Positions 1 through 7,334 of a stretch of DNA of 8,047 nucleotides are shown here, one piece after another; the first letter of the stretch is position 1, and every line of letters starts with the position of its first letter. The notes beneath the pieces were generated by a model that worked only from the letters and a program-made list of their open reading frames with translations, ran no database searches and had not been told where the DNA came from. The translations under genes were made by a program, and so were the position numbers. This DNA is from Nitrospirota bacterium (GTDB taxonomy: Bacteria; Nitrospinota; Nitrospinia; Nitrospinales; Nitrospinaceae): positions 1 to 8,047 of the forward strand of contig QIDN01000413.1 in the NCBI GenBank assembly GCA_003229345.1. The letters run 5' to 3'.

Positions 1-2
1 CC

Positions 3-188
3 GCGCAACAAGCCTGCGATCACCTGGTCAAGATTTGGGGCGCCAGCGCCATTATCAAAGAAAACCCGGCCATGAAACATTCCCTGGACAGCTGGCTTTA
101 TTATTTTGGAGAAGCCGTTCCGGAAGTTTTGGAGAACACCATCGCCCACATGGAAGTTCAAAAATACAGAGGAAAGAAAGGGTTGTAG
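3..188 (+). CDS. C-terminal end of an unidentified protein (5' truncated by the window edge)
   Basis: An open frame enters from the left edge and ends at TAG (186-188), leaving 61 residues with no internal stop. GC-rich third codon positions over much of the stretch support real coding. The visible tail is rich in helix-forming residues: a Trp/Tyr-rich segment (around SWLYYFGEAVPEV) is followed by a charged C-terminus ending KYRGKKGL. I do not recognise the family from this fragment. No transmembrane segment or metal-binding motif is visible. The stop codon is one nucleotide before the crotonase ATG, so the two genes are almost certainly co-transcribed and perhaps translationally coupled. By context it probably belongs to acyl-CoA metabolism, for example a CoA-ester enzyme or another crotonase-type protein, but that is inference only. 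It clearly continues beyond the window. Confidence 0.7.
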   Translation, partial: AQQACDHLVKIWGASAIIKENPAMKHSLDSWLYYFGEAVPEVLENTIAHMEVQKYRGKKGL

Positions 189-189
189 A

Positions 190-1242
190 ATGCCCGAAAT
201 CATTTCTGGAAAATATGTCACCGTTTCCACAAAAGAACATAACGGGCGAAGCGGGGTTCTGCTGAGTTTTATCAATCCTGACAGTAAAGTGAATATTGTG
301 CCTCTGGAGGCATTGCAGGAGATTCTTCACACGCTGGATGAACTCGAAGAAGACTCCAGTTTGTCTTTCATTGTTTTTACCGGGGCTTCGGGGAAGGTCC
401 ATGCCGGAGCAGACCTGGCTCTGTTTCAGGGGGATATTGATCCATCTGCGGTACAGGACTATCTGAACCTTGGGGCCACCCTCGATTTCAAAATTAAAAA
501 TATATCCAGAAAAAAGAAAACCGTTTCTATTATGCAGGGAGAACGCTTCGGGGGTTCTGTAGAATGGCCCTTGATGACGGAGTTGAGTGTGTGCACGCCA
601 GATGCGGCGATACGATTTTCAGAGGTGAACATAGGGCTGATCCCCGGGTGGGCCGGGATTTTAAATGTCATGCTCCGCTCGAATATAGAAAATGCCCGAT
701 ACCTGGCGGCCACGGGAAACCGGATCACGGCCCAGGAAATGAAAGATTATGGTCTGGTCGAGCGGGTTGCAGGAGAAAGTATCCTGGAAGATGCGCTGGA
801 TTTAGCAACACGGGACAAGATTCCTGTAGATTGTAATGTGCCCAGCAAAGAAATCTGCTCTCGTGAAAAATTGAATAAACTCATTTCTGAAAGAACCGAT
901 GCCCGAAGGTATCAGGAATTGGAGAAAAAAGTTTCCCGTAAATTGCAAACAAATGAATCGAGTAACGACAAGGGACGGGAAGATTATGTCGGAAGTTTCA
1001 TCAATCATGAATTGGACCGCCTCGGCAGGCCTTTGGCTCCGTTGGCGGTTACGGCGGTGATGGAATTGATTGACCAATTTTCCGGTATCAGCTGGAAGGA
1101 TTTGGGACGATTAAAGGAGATGGGTGAACATGAGGCCCAATCCTGCTTCAGGCTAATGAAAACCCTTGATCGAAGGGTTGGAGTGAATTCGGTATTGACT
1201 TCAAACCCCGCTGAAAAGATTCCGATTTACGTTGGGAAATAA
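190..1242 (+). CDS. Crotonase-superfamily protein (enoyl-CoA hydratase/isomerase-like), extended form
   Basis: This 350-residue protein has the crotonase fold signatures in order. The first oxyanion-hole loop is at 63-77 (FTGASGKVHAGADLA; HAGAD at 71-75). The second is at 117-126, GERFGGSVEW. Next come FSEVNIGLIPGWAG at 143-156 and the family-like C-terminal helix region at about 311-350. Glu125 and Glu145 align with the two catalytic glutamates of rat mitochondrial enoyl-CoA hydratase (Glu144, Glu164), so hydratase, hydrolase or isomerase chemistry on a CoA thioester is likely. A standard family member has about 260 residues; the excess lies mainly in a charged, probably helical stretch at about 212-275. 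The ATG at 190 is preferred over an in-frame TTG at 106, because the TTG extension overlaps the upstream gene and 190 follows that gene's stop by one base. A weak AAAGGG (177-182) serves as ribosome site. Cytoplasmic; exact substrate unknown. Confidence 0.88.
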   Translation: MPEIISGKYVTVSTKEHNGRSGVLLSFINPDSKVNIVPLEALQEILHTLDELEEDSSLSFIVFTGASGKVHAGADLALFQGDIDPSAVQDYLNLGATLDFKIKNISRKKKTVSIMQGERFGGSVEWPLMTELSVCTPDAAIRFSEVNIGLIPGWAGILNVMLRSNIENARYLAATGNRITAQEMKDYGLVERVAGESILEDALDLATRDKIPVDCNVPSKEICSREKLNKLISERTDARRYQELEKKVSRKLQTNESSNDKGREDYVGSFINHELDRLGRPLAPLAVTAVMELIDQFSGISWKDLGRLKEMGEHEAQSCFRLMKTLDRRVGVNSVLTSNPAEKIPIYVGK

Positions 1243-1246
1243 ACAG

Positions 1247-1260
1247 GACTTTTAAAAGTC
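1247..1260. repeat. Perfect 14-bp palindrome between crotonase and nitrilase genes
   Basis: GACTTTTAAAAGTC reads identically on both strands. It lies just after the crotonase stop (1240-1242) and 23 bp before the nitrilase ATG. With no loop it suits a dimeric DNA-binding site better than an RNA hairpin, and no T-tract follows it, so it is not a normal intrinsic terminator. The 11-mer TTTTAAAAGTC recurs at 7314-7324 in the thiolase promoter region. That match could be a shared operator half-site, or chance in AT-rich spacer DNA. Confidence 0.5.
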
Positions 1261-1283
1261 TAGCTCATGGAGTGGTGGTCATC

Positions 1284-2168
1284 ATGCCGTTGGATATCAA
1301 GGTAAAAACCTTTGGGATGGCACCGGAAGAGGATCAACTGTATGAAATCTCCGATAAAATTAAATCTTCTCATAAAGGGGATATTCTTATATTCCCGGAG
1401 TACGCAGCCTATACCCTTGAGGGCTCCCAAAAAGCCTTTGCTGAGCTTTCCAAAATGTCCAGCGATAATGGGTTGACTATTGTCACCACTTTAAACCTTC
1501 CGGGTTATGATCTGCCTTTTGCAGATCCAAAGAAAAATTATAATGCTCTTTTTATCTTTTCCCGACACGGCGAAGTCTATTGCCCGCAGGCGAAAATCAC
1601 ACCTCAATCTTTTGAGATGCGGCACCTCGATAAATCTTTCCCAAAGATGAATGTTGCTCCCTATTCACGCCTCAATCAAGTAACCCTGCAACGAAATGAC
1701 GAAAAACTTTCCGCCTTCTTTTTTATCTGTTCCGATTTATATGTGCTACCGATGTTCGATTTCCGGAAACTGGCATCCGATATCATCTGTTGTCCGGCCA
1801 ATTTTGGTAACGGGGCGGAGAGCGCGGCGGGCCGGGTGATCGAATATTCCGTCCAATCCGGATTGTTCAAGCAGGGTTTTTACTGCAACACCTACCAAAA
1901 TGCAAAACCGTATTTAATACCCCTTACCGTAGGCTTTGAACAGGCCTATGAGACGGGCACCGCAGGCAAATCCTATGATAAAGAGGAAATGAAACAACAG
2001 GTTCGGAAAGCCAGCGTGGTTTATCCGGACGATGAATATTGTAATTTCAAAAGTATGTTGAAGCTGACCCGACAGGGGACTTTTACGGTTACGGTTCCAA
2101 AATCGCGGAGCCTTGAGAACGGCCTGGAAGTAACCATAGGACGCTACGAAACGGTGGTTGAGCTTTGA
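1284..2168 (+). CDS. Nitrilase-superfamily (carbon-nitrogen hydrolase) protein of unknown substrate
   Basis: The 294-residue protein has the single-domain length and catalytic layout of the nitrilase superfamily. Glu39 lies in ILIFPEY, Lys104 in CPQAKITP, and the nucleophile Cys149 in FFICSDLY. After the cysteine comes ASDIICCPANFG (164-175), matching the usual ADLIVVPANW region, then RVIEYSVQSGLFKQGFYCNT (184-203), matching the segment that usually reads RAIEN...V.aaN. The full Glu-Lys-Cys triad implies an active amidase, nitrilase or N-acyl hydrolase/transferase. The motif surroundings are divergent (AKITP rather than RKxHL), so it is not a standard omega-amidase or carbamoylputrescine amidase. 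No signal peptide or membrane segment is seen. ATG 1284 is chosen, with GGAG at 1269-1272 about 11 bases upstream; an in-frame GTG at 1272 would lack a ribosome site. It follows the crotonase by 41 bp on the same strand, so the two may act in one pathway. Confidence 0.85.
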   Translation: MPLDIKVKTFGMAPEEDQLYEISDKIKSSHKGDILIFPEYAAYTLEGSQKAFAELSKMSSDNGLTIVTTLNLPGYDLPFADPKKNYNALFIFSRHGEVYCPQAKITPQSFEMRHLDKSFPKMNVAPYSRLNQVTLQRNDEKLSAFFFICSDLYVLPMFDFRKLASDIICCPANFGNGAESAAGRVIEYSVQSGLFKQGFYCNTYQNAKPYLIPLTVGFEQAYETGTAGKSYDKEEMKQQVRKASVVYPDDEYCNFKSMLKLTRQGTFTVTVPKSRSLENGLEVTIGRYETVVEL

Positions 2169-2231
2169 AAAGGTGTTGTATCCGGTGGAGGAAAATTCGC
2201 CTCATGGGAATTGGAGACTACTTTTTGACCG
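2169..2231. other. Convergent intergenic spacer
   Basis: This 63-bp gap separates the stop codons of two convergent genes (nitrilase-like on plus, ferredoxin oxidoreductase on minus). I looked for an intrinsic terminator and found only weak partial pairing (AATTC near 2194 with GAATT near 2208) and a short T-run at 2222-2226 without a convincing GC stem. Termination here may be Rho-dependent, or transcripts may overlap at their 3' ends. Confidence 0.55.
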
Positions 2232-5200
2232 CTAAAACGGATTGGGGGATTCTAAAAAATTGGAGAAAGGGGGTTTTTTCCCGCGCGCCTTTCCATTGCC
2301 TGAGGTGAAATCGCTGTGTTTCCGGTTCCAAAATGTTTCCGCGTGCTCGACATGTTTATTTTTCAACTTTTCGTAACCGGTTGCCAAGCTGGGATAGGAG
2401 GCGGCTTCACAGGCGAGATTATAATTACCTTCATTGAGAGAGCCCAGTAATTGTTCAACTCTCGTTTTATATTGGGGAATTGCCTCGATTTCCTGTTTGC
2501 GGGTTGGGTTGCCCCATGCCAGAACATTGAAAAAGGTTCCCCGCAGAAACTTAAAATGCTTCAGGAGGGAAAGCATCCAGCCCGGGAATTCCCATTTCTC
2601 ATCCTTTTCAAATTTATCCTTCACATATTTGAGATTTTTTATCCAGGGAATATGCTCCAACAATGGAGGCCGTAACAGAAATCTTAGTTTTTTAATTTCC
2701 CCTTTCTCGTACTGGGAAGTAATCCTTTTTATTTCTTCCGGACGGGTTAACAGATCGGCCACCCGATACTCATCTTTATAAGCCATTATCTTGAATAAAT
2801 TATCGGCCACGGTTTTTGTCAGTTGAAAATCCCGGCGGGAAAAGTCAGATCGCTCCAGTTCATAAACCCTTTCCACGCACCGGACAAATTCTTCGGCATA
2901 AGAGCCATTTTGAAATTTAATGAGTTCATAAATTTCCCTGGCAAATTTGATTTGATAAGGCGGATCAAAGGAGATGATTTCTATAAGTGAATTGAACAGT
3001 TGTTTGTTGCGAAACCCCAAATCCTGCCGGAATCCCTCGATCCTATCTGCGTCGGAATAAGGTTTTGGATAGGCCAGATTCAGGACTTTTGTGGGATTGA
3101 TGGCATACAGCCGACCGTATCGAAAAGCCTGAATATTTTTTTCGACATCCACATCGTTGGCCCGGATACCCTCTTCTATGGAGCTCGCATGCTCAATGGG
3201 AAAATCCTTTATACTTTGAAAGGCAAGCCCCACCAGGAAAAGATTGGTGGGCTTGAAATCCTTGAACAAGCTTTCAATAATTTCAGTTGCGTTGATAAAG
3301 ATATTTTTTTCCTTGATGGTATGGTCATTGACAATATCGATGAGTTGTTTTACTTCGGGATAGGTTTCCTTCCCAACAATCATGGGCATAGTGGGAATCT
3401 TTTCGGTGTTGACGATGGCAACCGTTTTCCTCTTTGAGGTGGTTACCAGATTGGCTGGGTTGACCGCGCCGATCAAATCCGAGCAAAAATAAAGATCGGC
3501 TTCCCCGGCCTCGATATCAAATCCTTCGTTGAGGCTGGTCATTTGATGGGAAATCTTTAAGTTGTTATTGACCTCCCCTCCTTTTTGGGCCAGACCCGTA
3601 TCATCCTCCTTGACCACATGCTTGCCTTCCTTGGTCGCCGCCCGCGCAAGGATTTCATAAGCGGTCATCAGGCCCCACCCCCCTATACCGATAGAAAATA
3701 TTTCATACACTTTATTCGGGTCTATATTTCTCTTGGGATCTTCCAGTTCGTTATCCCCAATATATATTTTTGAAAAGTCAGGCCGCTGCAACGGTTGGCC
3801 GGATTGTGTATAGACCCGGACATAGGAGGGACATTCGCCCCGGGCGCAGGCGAAATCCTGAATACAACTGAACTGATGGATTTTGACTTTTGGACCGAAC
3901 TCCGTATCCATCTTCCAAACAGACGCACATTTCGCTTCCACTCCGCAGTCACCGCAGTCCTCACACACTTCGGGGTTGACGTGAACCCGGGTTTTGGGAG
4001 CCAAATCGACATCCCTTTTTCGCTCCCTGGATTTTTCTATGGCACATTTTTGTACGTACCAAATAACGCTCAGGCCCGGTTTTTTGGAAAACTCTTCTTT
4101 CACCTGCAACGTGTCGGATTTCGGGTGCACTTCAATACCATACTTTTTCTTAAGATGGATGAATTCTTCCGGATACTCCGCCACCAGGGCAATATCTTTA
4201 ATCCCTTCTCTTTGGATATTGGCGATGGCGGTTTCCGGGTCGTCCTGGCCCACCGGACGCTGGCCGCCGGTCATGGCAACCACACTGTTGTCCACGTACA
4301 AAAGGGTCTGGTTGGTGTCCTCGATATCGTAATGAAGTTTCAAATGCTGGATCGCATCCCGAATGAAACTAATATTGAGCCGGGCCGAATGAAAATAGGT
4401 TCCATCCCCACAGCCCTGGTCCGCATGCATGCGATAACTGAAGGCAGAAGCACCCATCCAAAGCAATCCCTCACTTTCCATGGGGCCGACCACCACGGCT
4501 CGGTTGCTGGCCAGGGTATCGATGATGGACATCGTAGAACAGCCGATCCCTATTCCCAGAAGGTGCTTTGGCGTAATTTCCACGCGGACAGGATGGCCGT
4601 CCAAATCTTTATTTTCCACAACAATAGAATCCACGGTCCCCTCTAACTTATGATGGCCGGCAATTTCCAAAGCGGTTCGGTGCTGGCAACCCGAACAATA
4701 ACCGGGAGGCCTTTTGATATTTATTGGAACCGAGACCTCGATCAGCTGTTTCTTCTTCTTCAGAATTCGGTCGATCCCCCGGTCTTTGAACTGCTCCTTG
4801 GCGGCCAACCGTTTTCCCAGAACTTCGGATAGGATATCCGTGTCGAGATTGTTATTTTTCCGGAACAGCGCTGTCCCCCGTTCATCCTCTTTGCCGATAA
4901 TCAATGGACGATTCACATCATTAAACATTTCATGCTTGATGTGGTTTTCGTAAAACGCGCGTTTCTCCTCGATCACAATGATTTCCCGCTTCCCTTGCGC
5001 GAATTCCCGGAAGGAAATCATATCCGGCGGCCAGGTGATCATGGGTTTATAAATTTCCACCTCATTCTCCAAAATGTTCAACTGTCGCAATGCGCCGAGG
5101 AGATCATAATAGCTTTTCCCGGTGGCCACGATGCCGAAATCGGATTTCAGGTTGCGGTTTTTCCATGTGTCGAATCCGAATTCCCGGGAAATTTCCTGAA

Positions 5201-6041
5201 TCATAGGAATTTTTGAATATAAAAGTTCTTTCTCGTTCTCAAGAACCTTGGGTCTCAACAAGACGGGGCTGAACAACCGCGTGTAGTCCTGATGGGATTT
5301 CATGAATGCGTGGAACTTTTCGACGAGATCGCGGTCATCCTCGGGATCCAAAATGAATTCCTGGGAACCGTCGCAGACATGGGTTTCGACTTTTAAATTA
5401 ATACCGAGGCCGGAGATCATCGAAGCTAAAGTGATCTTTTTGCCCACTTCCAGAATTTCCCTGACGTTTCCGGGATAGGCGGTCGGAACATGATTGGCAA
5501 AATGCACAAGGTCGGTTTGATGCGGGGTGGTACTGCTTTTGCTGGCATGATCGTCCCCGCTCATAAAATAGGCGGCGCATAATTGATCCAGTCCGGCCAT
5601 CTGCAGATGATCCTGGACGTCAGCGATTCTGCGAACCCCCGGGCCTTTTCCATACCAGGCCCCTATAATGCCGTCGACCTTAGACGGGCCGAACAACCGG
5701 TGCAGTTGGCTTCCCCACACCATATTGGCCGCGGCTTCTTCATTGCCTCCCGGAACATGGATGATATTCCATTCTTTAAGAATGGGATAAATTTTTCTTA
5801 AATTGATGTCCAACCCACCTAAGGGACTGCCTTCATAACCGGAGATGAAGTAGGCAAATCGTTTACGGGGAAAGATTTTTTTTAGAAGCCGAAGGTTGTC
5901 CAGGGGAAGCCTGACCAGAGCCTGAATACCGGTCAAATGAACACGGCCTTCACAGACCAGGTAACGCTCCTTATCGAGAACGGTTTGATGGCTTTCCTGG
6001 ACAGAATCTTTTTGGGTTCCAGGAGACTTTGGTAAATTCAT
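2232..6041 (-). CDS. Fused indolepyruvate-type 2-oxoacid:ferredoxin oxidoreductase
   Basis: This protein of 1269 residues catalyses CoA-dependent oxidative decarboxylation of a 2-oxoacid, classically an aryl pyruvate, to an acyl-CoA, reducing ferredoxin. Regions in order: N-terminal oxidoreductase domain with ISGYEGSPLGGLD (66-78), GGNEEAAANMVWGSQ (98-112) and SGDDHASKSSTTPHQ (161-175); YCSGCQHR (448-455); thiamine-diphosphate domain with GDGTYFHS (545-552) and VAMTGGQ (588-594); ferredoxin-like iron-sulfur segment with Cys693, 696, 699, 705, 726, 732 and 737; gamma domain with SIGIGGWG (783-790) and TGLAQKGGEV (815-824); and the characteristic C-terminal domain (about 975-1235) containing FKIMAYKDEYRVA and LRFLLRPPLLEHI. 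The length exceeds the roughly 1150-1190 residues I expect for the family; a charged tail of about 25 residues accounts for part. ATG 6041 is preferred; an in-frame TTG at 6056 would add five residues. It is the last gene after acyl-CoA dehydrogenase and thiolase, 42 bp from the thiolase. Family is near certain; substrate is not. Confidence 0.94.
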   Translation of the reverse strand: MNLPKSPGTQKDSVQESHQTVLDKERYLVCEGRVHLTGIQALVRLPLDNLRLLKKIFPRKRFAYFISGYEGSPLGGLDINLRKIYPILKEWNIIHVPGGNEEAAANMVWGSQLHRLFGPSKVDGIIGAWYGKGPGVRRIADVQDHLQMAGLDQLCAAYFMSGDDHASKSSTTPHQTDLVHFANHVPTAYPGNVREILEVGKKITLASMISGLGINLKVETHVCDGSQEFILDPEDDRDLVEKFHAFMKSHQDYTRLFSPVLLRPKVLENEKELLYSKIPMIQEISREFGFDTWKNRNLKSDFGIVATGKSYYDLLGALRQLNILENEVEIYKPMITWPPDMISFREFAQGKREIIVIEEKRAFYENHIKHEMFNDVNRPLIIGKEDERGTALFRKNNNLDTDILSEVLGKRLAAKEQFKDRGIDRILKKKKQLIEVSVPINIKRPPGYCSGCQHRTALEIAGHHKLEGTVDSIVVENKDLDGHPVRVEITPKHLLGIGIGCSTMSIIDTLASNRAVVVGPMESEGLLWMGASAFSYRMHADQGCGDGTYFHSARLNISFIRDAIQHLKLHYDIEDTNQTLLYVDNSVVAMTGGQRPVGQDDPETAIANIQREGIKDIALVAEYPEEFIHLKKKYGIEVHPKSDTLQVKEEFSKKPGLSVIWYVQKCAIEKSRERKRDVDLAPKTRVHVNPEVCEDCGDCGVEAKCASVWKMDTEFGPKVKIHQFSCIQDFACARGECPSYVRVYTQSGQPLQRPDFSKIYIGDNELEDPKRNIDPNKVYEIFSIGIGGWGLMTAYEILARAATKEGKHVVKEDDTGLAQKGGEVNNNLKISHQMTSLNEGFDIEAGEADLYFCSDLIGAVNPANLVTTSKRKTVAIVNTEKIPTMPMIVGKETYPEVKQLIDIVNDHTIKEKNIFINATEIIESLFKDFKPTNLFLVGLAFQSIKDFPIEHASSIEEGIRANDVDVEKNIQAFRYGRLYAINPTKVLNLAYPKPYSDADRIEGFRQDLGFRNKQLFNSLIEIISFDPPYQIKFAREIYELIKFQNGSYAEEFVRCVERVYELERSDFSRRDFQLTKTVADNLFKIMAYKDEYRVADLLTRPEEIKRITSQYEKGEIKKLRFLLRPPLLEHIPWIKNLKYVKDKFEKDEKWEFPGWMLSLLKHFKFLRGTFFNVLAWGNPTRKQEIEAIPQYKTRVEQLLGSLNEGNYNLACEAASYPSLATGYEKLKNKHVEHAETFWNRKHSDFTSGNGKARGKKPPFSNFLESPNPF

Positions 6042-6058
6042 GGGTTCTTCTCTCAATA

Positions 6059-6086
6059 TAAAACCCGTGGGGATAGACGGGTTTTA
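6059..6086 (-). terminator. Hairpin at the thiolase 3' end (intrinsic terminator or attenuator)
   Basis: On the minus strand the perfect 10-bp stem TAAAACCCGT / ACGGGTTTTA encloses an 8-nt loop (6069-6076). The GC core ACGGG is followed directly by TTTTATATT, like an intrinsic terminator with the U-tract partly inside the stem. It begins with the thiolase TAA and ends 17 bp before the oxidoreductase ATG. Because the stem also has an A-tract on its far side, it could work in both directions. It probably terminates part of the transcription from the thiolase promoter, or protects the upstream mRNA 3' end after processing. Confidence 0.65.
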
Positions 6087-7268
6087 ATCTCCGATCATTT
6101 CAATTCCCAAAGCGACCGCCTCTCCACCGCCCAGGCACAGCGTGGCGATTCCCCGCTTCAGGTTTCTGAGTTTCAACGCATTCAGGAGGGTGACCAGGAT
6201 GCGGGCGCCGGACGCCCCAATGGGATGCCCCAGAGCCACCGCCCCTCCATGAACATTGACTTGTTCCACGTCGAGGCCCAGCCGGTTGCACACAGCCAGG
6301 GTGGATACGGAAAACGCTTCGTTGATTTCGAAAAGATCGATATCGTTCAGTGAAACCTGCCACTGCTCCAGGAGTTTTTTAACGGCCCCTACGGGAGCGA
6401 TGGGAAACTCCTCCGGCTTCTGGGCATGCGTGGCTTGAGCGGTGATCCGCGCCATCGGCTGAAAATCGGTATCCTCGGGACCCAACACCAGGGCTGCCGC
6501 GCCGTCATTGATGCTGGAAGCGTTGCCTGCGGTTACCGTTCCTCCCTTCTTGACAAAAGCGGGGGACAGGGTTGGGAGATTATCAAGGTTGTCCGCGTAG
6601 GGTTGCTCGTCTTTTTCGACCACCGTTTTTTCTCCACGGCGGGTGACGGGTACCCCCACAATCTCTTTCGAAAAATAACATTCATCCTGTGCCGCCCGGG
6701 CACGCTGGTAACTCATGATAGCGTAGTCGTCCTGGGCTTTCCGGTTGATGGAATCTTTGCGGGCCAGCGCCTCTGCGATTTCTCCCATATGATGATGGGT
6801 AAAGGAGTCGCATAAGCCTTCATGCACCATGCTGTCGATCAGAGTCCGGTTTCCCAGTTTGTATCCCCGGCGAATATCCATGAGCAAAAACGGAGCCTGA
6901 CTCATGCTTTCCATGCCTCCCGCCACCACAAACTCCGCATCTTGCAAACGGATGGCCTGGTCGGCCAGCATCACCGCCTTGAGACCCGATCCGCAAACTT
7001 TGTTGATCGTAGTGGCGCCGACGGAATCGGATAAACCGCTTTTGAGTGTTGCTTGGCGCGCCGGGGCCTGACCCACTCCCGCCGACAACACGTTCCCGAG
7101 AATGACTTCGCTGATTTTTTCGTTGGGAATTCCGCCTCTCTGAAGTGCCTCGCGCATCGCGATCGCGGCTAAATCCACCGCCGGGATGGAGGCTAGAGAA
7201 CCGTTGAGTTTACCGATAGGGGTGCGTGCCGCACCGTAAATATATGTATAGCCCTTAAAGGGAAGCAT
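6084..7268 (-). CDS. Thiolase (acetyl-CoA C-acyltransferase / acetyltransferase)
   Basis: The 394-residue protein is a full-length thiolase. It either cleaves 3-ketoacyl-CoA with CoA into acetyl-CoA plus a shortened acyl-CoA or condenses two acetyl-CoA. The acyl-accepting nucleophile Cys92 is in INKVCGSGLKAV. HMGEIAE (160-166) lies in the substrate loop. The Asn316-Glu317-Ala318-Phe319 motif, GHPIG with His348, and Cys378 in TLCLGGGEA complete the catalytic set. His348 and Cys378 have the same numbers as in the Zoogloea biosynthetic thiolase, and length matches that type. Sequence alone does not separate the degradative (FadA-like) from the biosynthetic (PhaA/AtoB-like) role; neighbours favour beta-oxidation. 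A ribosome site GAAGGTG (7279-7273) precedes the ATG. The gene follows the acyl-CoA dehydrogenase after 178 bp and has its own putative promoter. Its stop codon forms part of a hairpin. Confidence 0.95.
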   Translation of the reverse strand: MLPFKGYTYIYGAARTPIGKLNGSLASIPAVDLAAIAMREALQRGGIPNEKISEVILGNVLSAGVGQAPARQATLKSGLSDSVGATTINKVCGSGLKAVMLADQAIRLQDAEFVVAGGMESMSQAPFLLMDIRRGYKLGNRTLIDSMVHEGLCDSFTHHHMGEIAEALARKDSINRKAQDDYAIMSYQRARAAQDECYFSKEIVGVPVTRRGEKTVVEKDEQPYADNLDNLPTLSPAFVKKGGTVTAGNASSINDGAAALVLGPEDTDFQPMARITAQATHAQKPEEFPIAPVGAVKKLLEQWQVSLNDIDLFEINEAFSVSTLAVCNRLGLDVEQVNVHGGAVALGHPIGASGARILVTLLNALKLRNLKRGIATLCLGGGEAVALGIEMIGD

Positions 7269-7272
7269 AGAA

Positions 7273-7279
7273 CACCTTC
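7273..7279 (-). promoter_or_regulatory. Ribosome binding site of the thiolase gene
   Basis: On the minus strand GAAGGTG ends 4 nt before the thiolase ATG (7268), putting AAGG at 6 nt spacing. It is the clearest Shine-Dalgarno sequence in the window and supports the ATG at 7268 as the start. Confidence 0.65.
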
Positions 7280-7305
7280 AAAAATCCCCTCCCCCTCTCC
7301 TATCT

Positions 7306-7334
7306 AATATAGGTTTTAAAAGTCAATTAAGCAA
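7306..7334 (-). promoter_or_regulatory. Putative sigma-70-type promoter for the thiolase (and oxidoreductase)
   Basis: On the minus strand a TATATT -10 box (7311-7306, 5 of 6 consensus) lies 17 bp after TTGCTT (7334-7329, 3 of 6). Transcription would start near 7299, giving a leader of about 30 nt that includes the ribosome site. The weak -35 box suggests activator dependence or modest strength. The proximal arm of the 10-bp inverted repeat lies in the spacer, a position where a bound repressor would block RNA polymerase. Prediction by eye only. Confidence 0.4.

Noticed and set aside
106..189. In-frame TTG extension of the crotonase
   Set aside because: It would overlap the coding end of the upstream gene in another frame, and ATG 190 sits right after that gene's stop.
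190..1242. BamA-type 6-oxocyclohexene-carbonyl-CoA hydrolase
   Set aside because: Length is similar, but the motifs I associate with BamA (DMTDAIL-like and PKWGND-like) are not present.
3000..3437. 145-codon open frame antisense to the oxidoreductase gamma domain
   Set aside because: Opposite strand of a clearly conserved gene, with no motif of its own.
3795..4646. 283-codon open frame antisense to the oxidoreductase
   Set aside because: It lies opposite the conserved thiamine and iron-sulfur regions; its sequence has no recognisable domain and reflects codon bias of the true gene.
6042..6056. TTG start for the oxidoreductase five codons earlier
   Set aside because: ATG 6041 is a better codon; the extra residues are not part of any conserved domain. 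It cannot be fully excluded.
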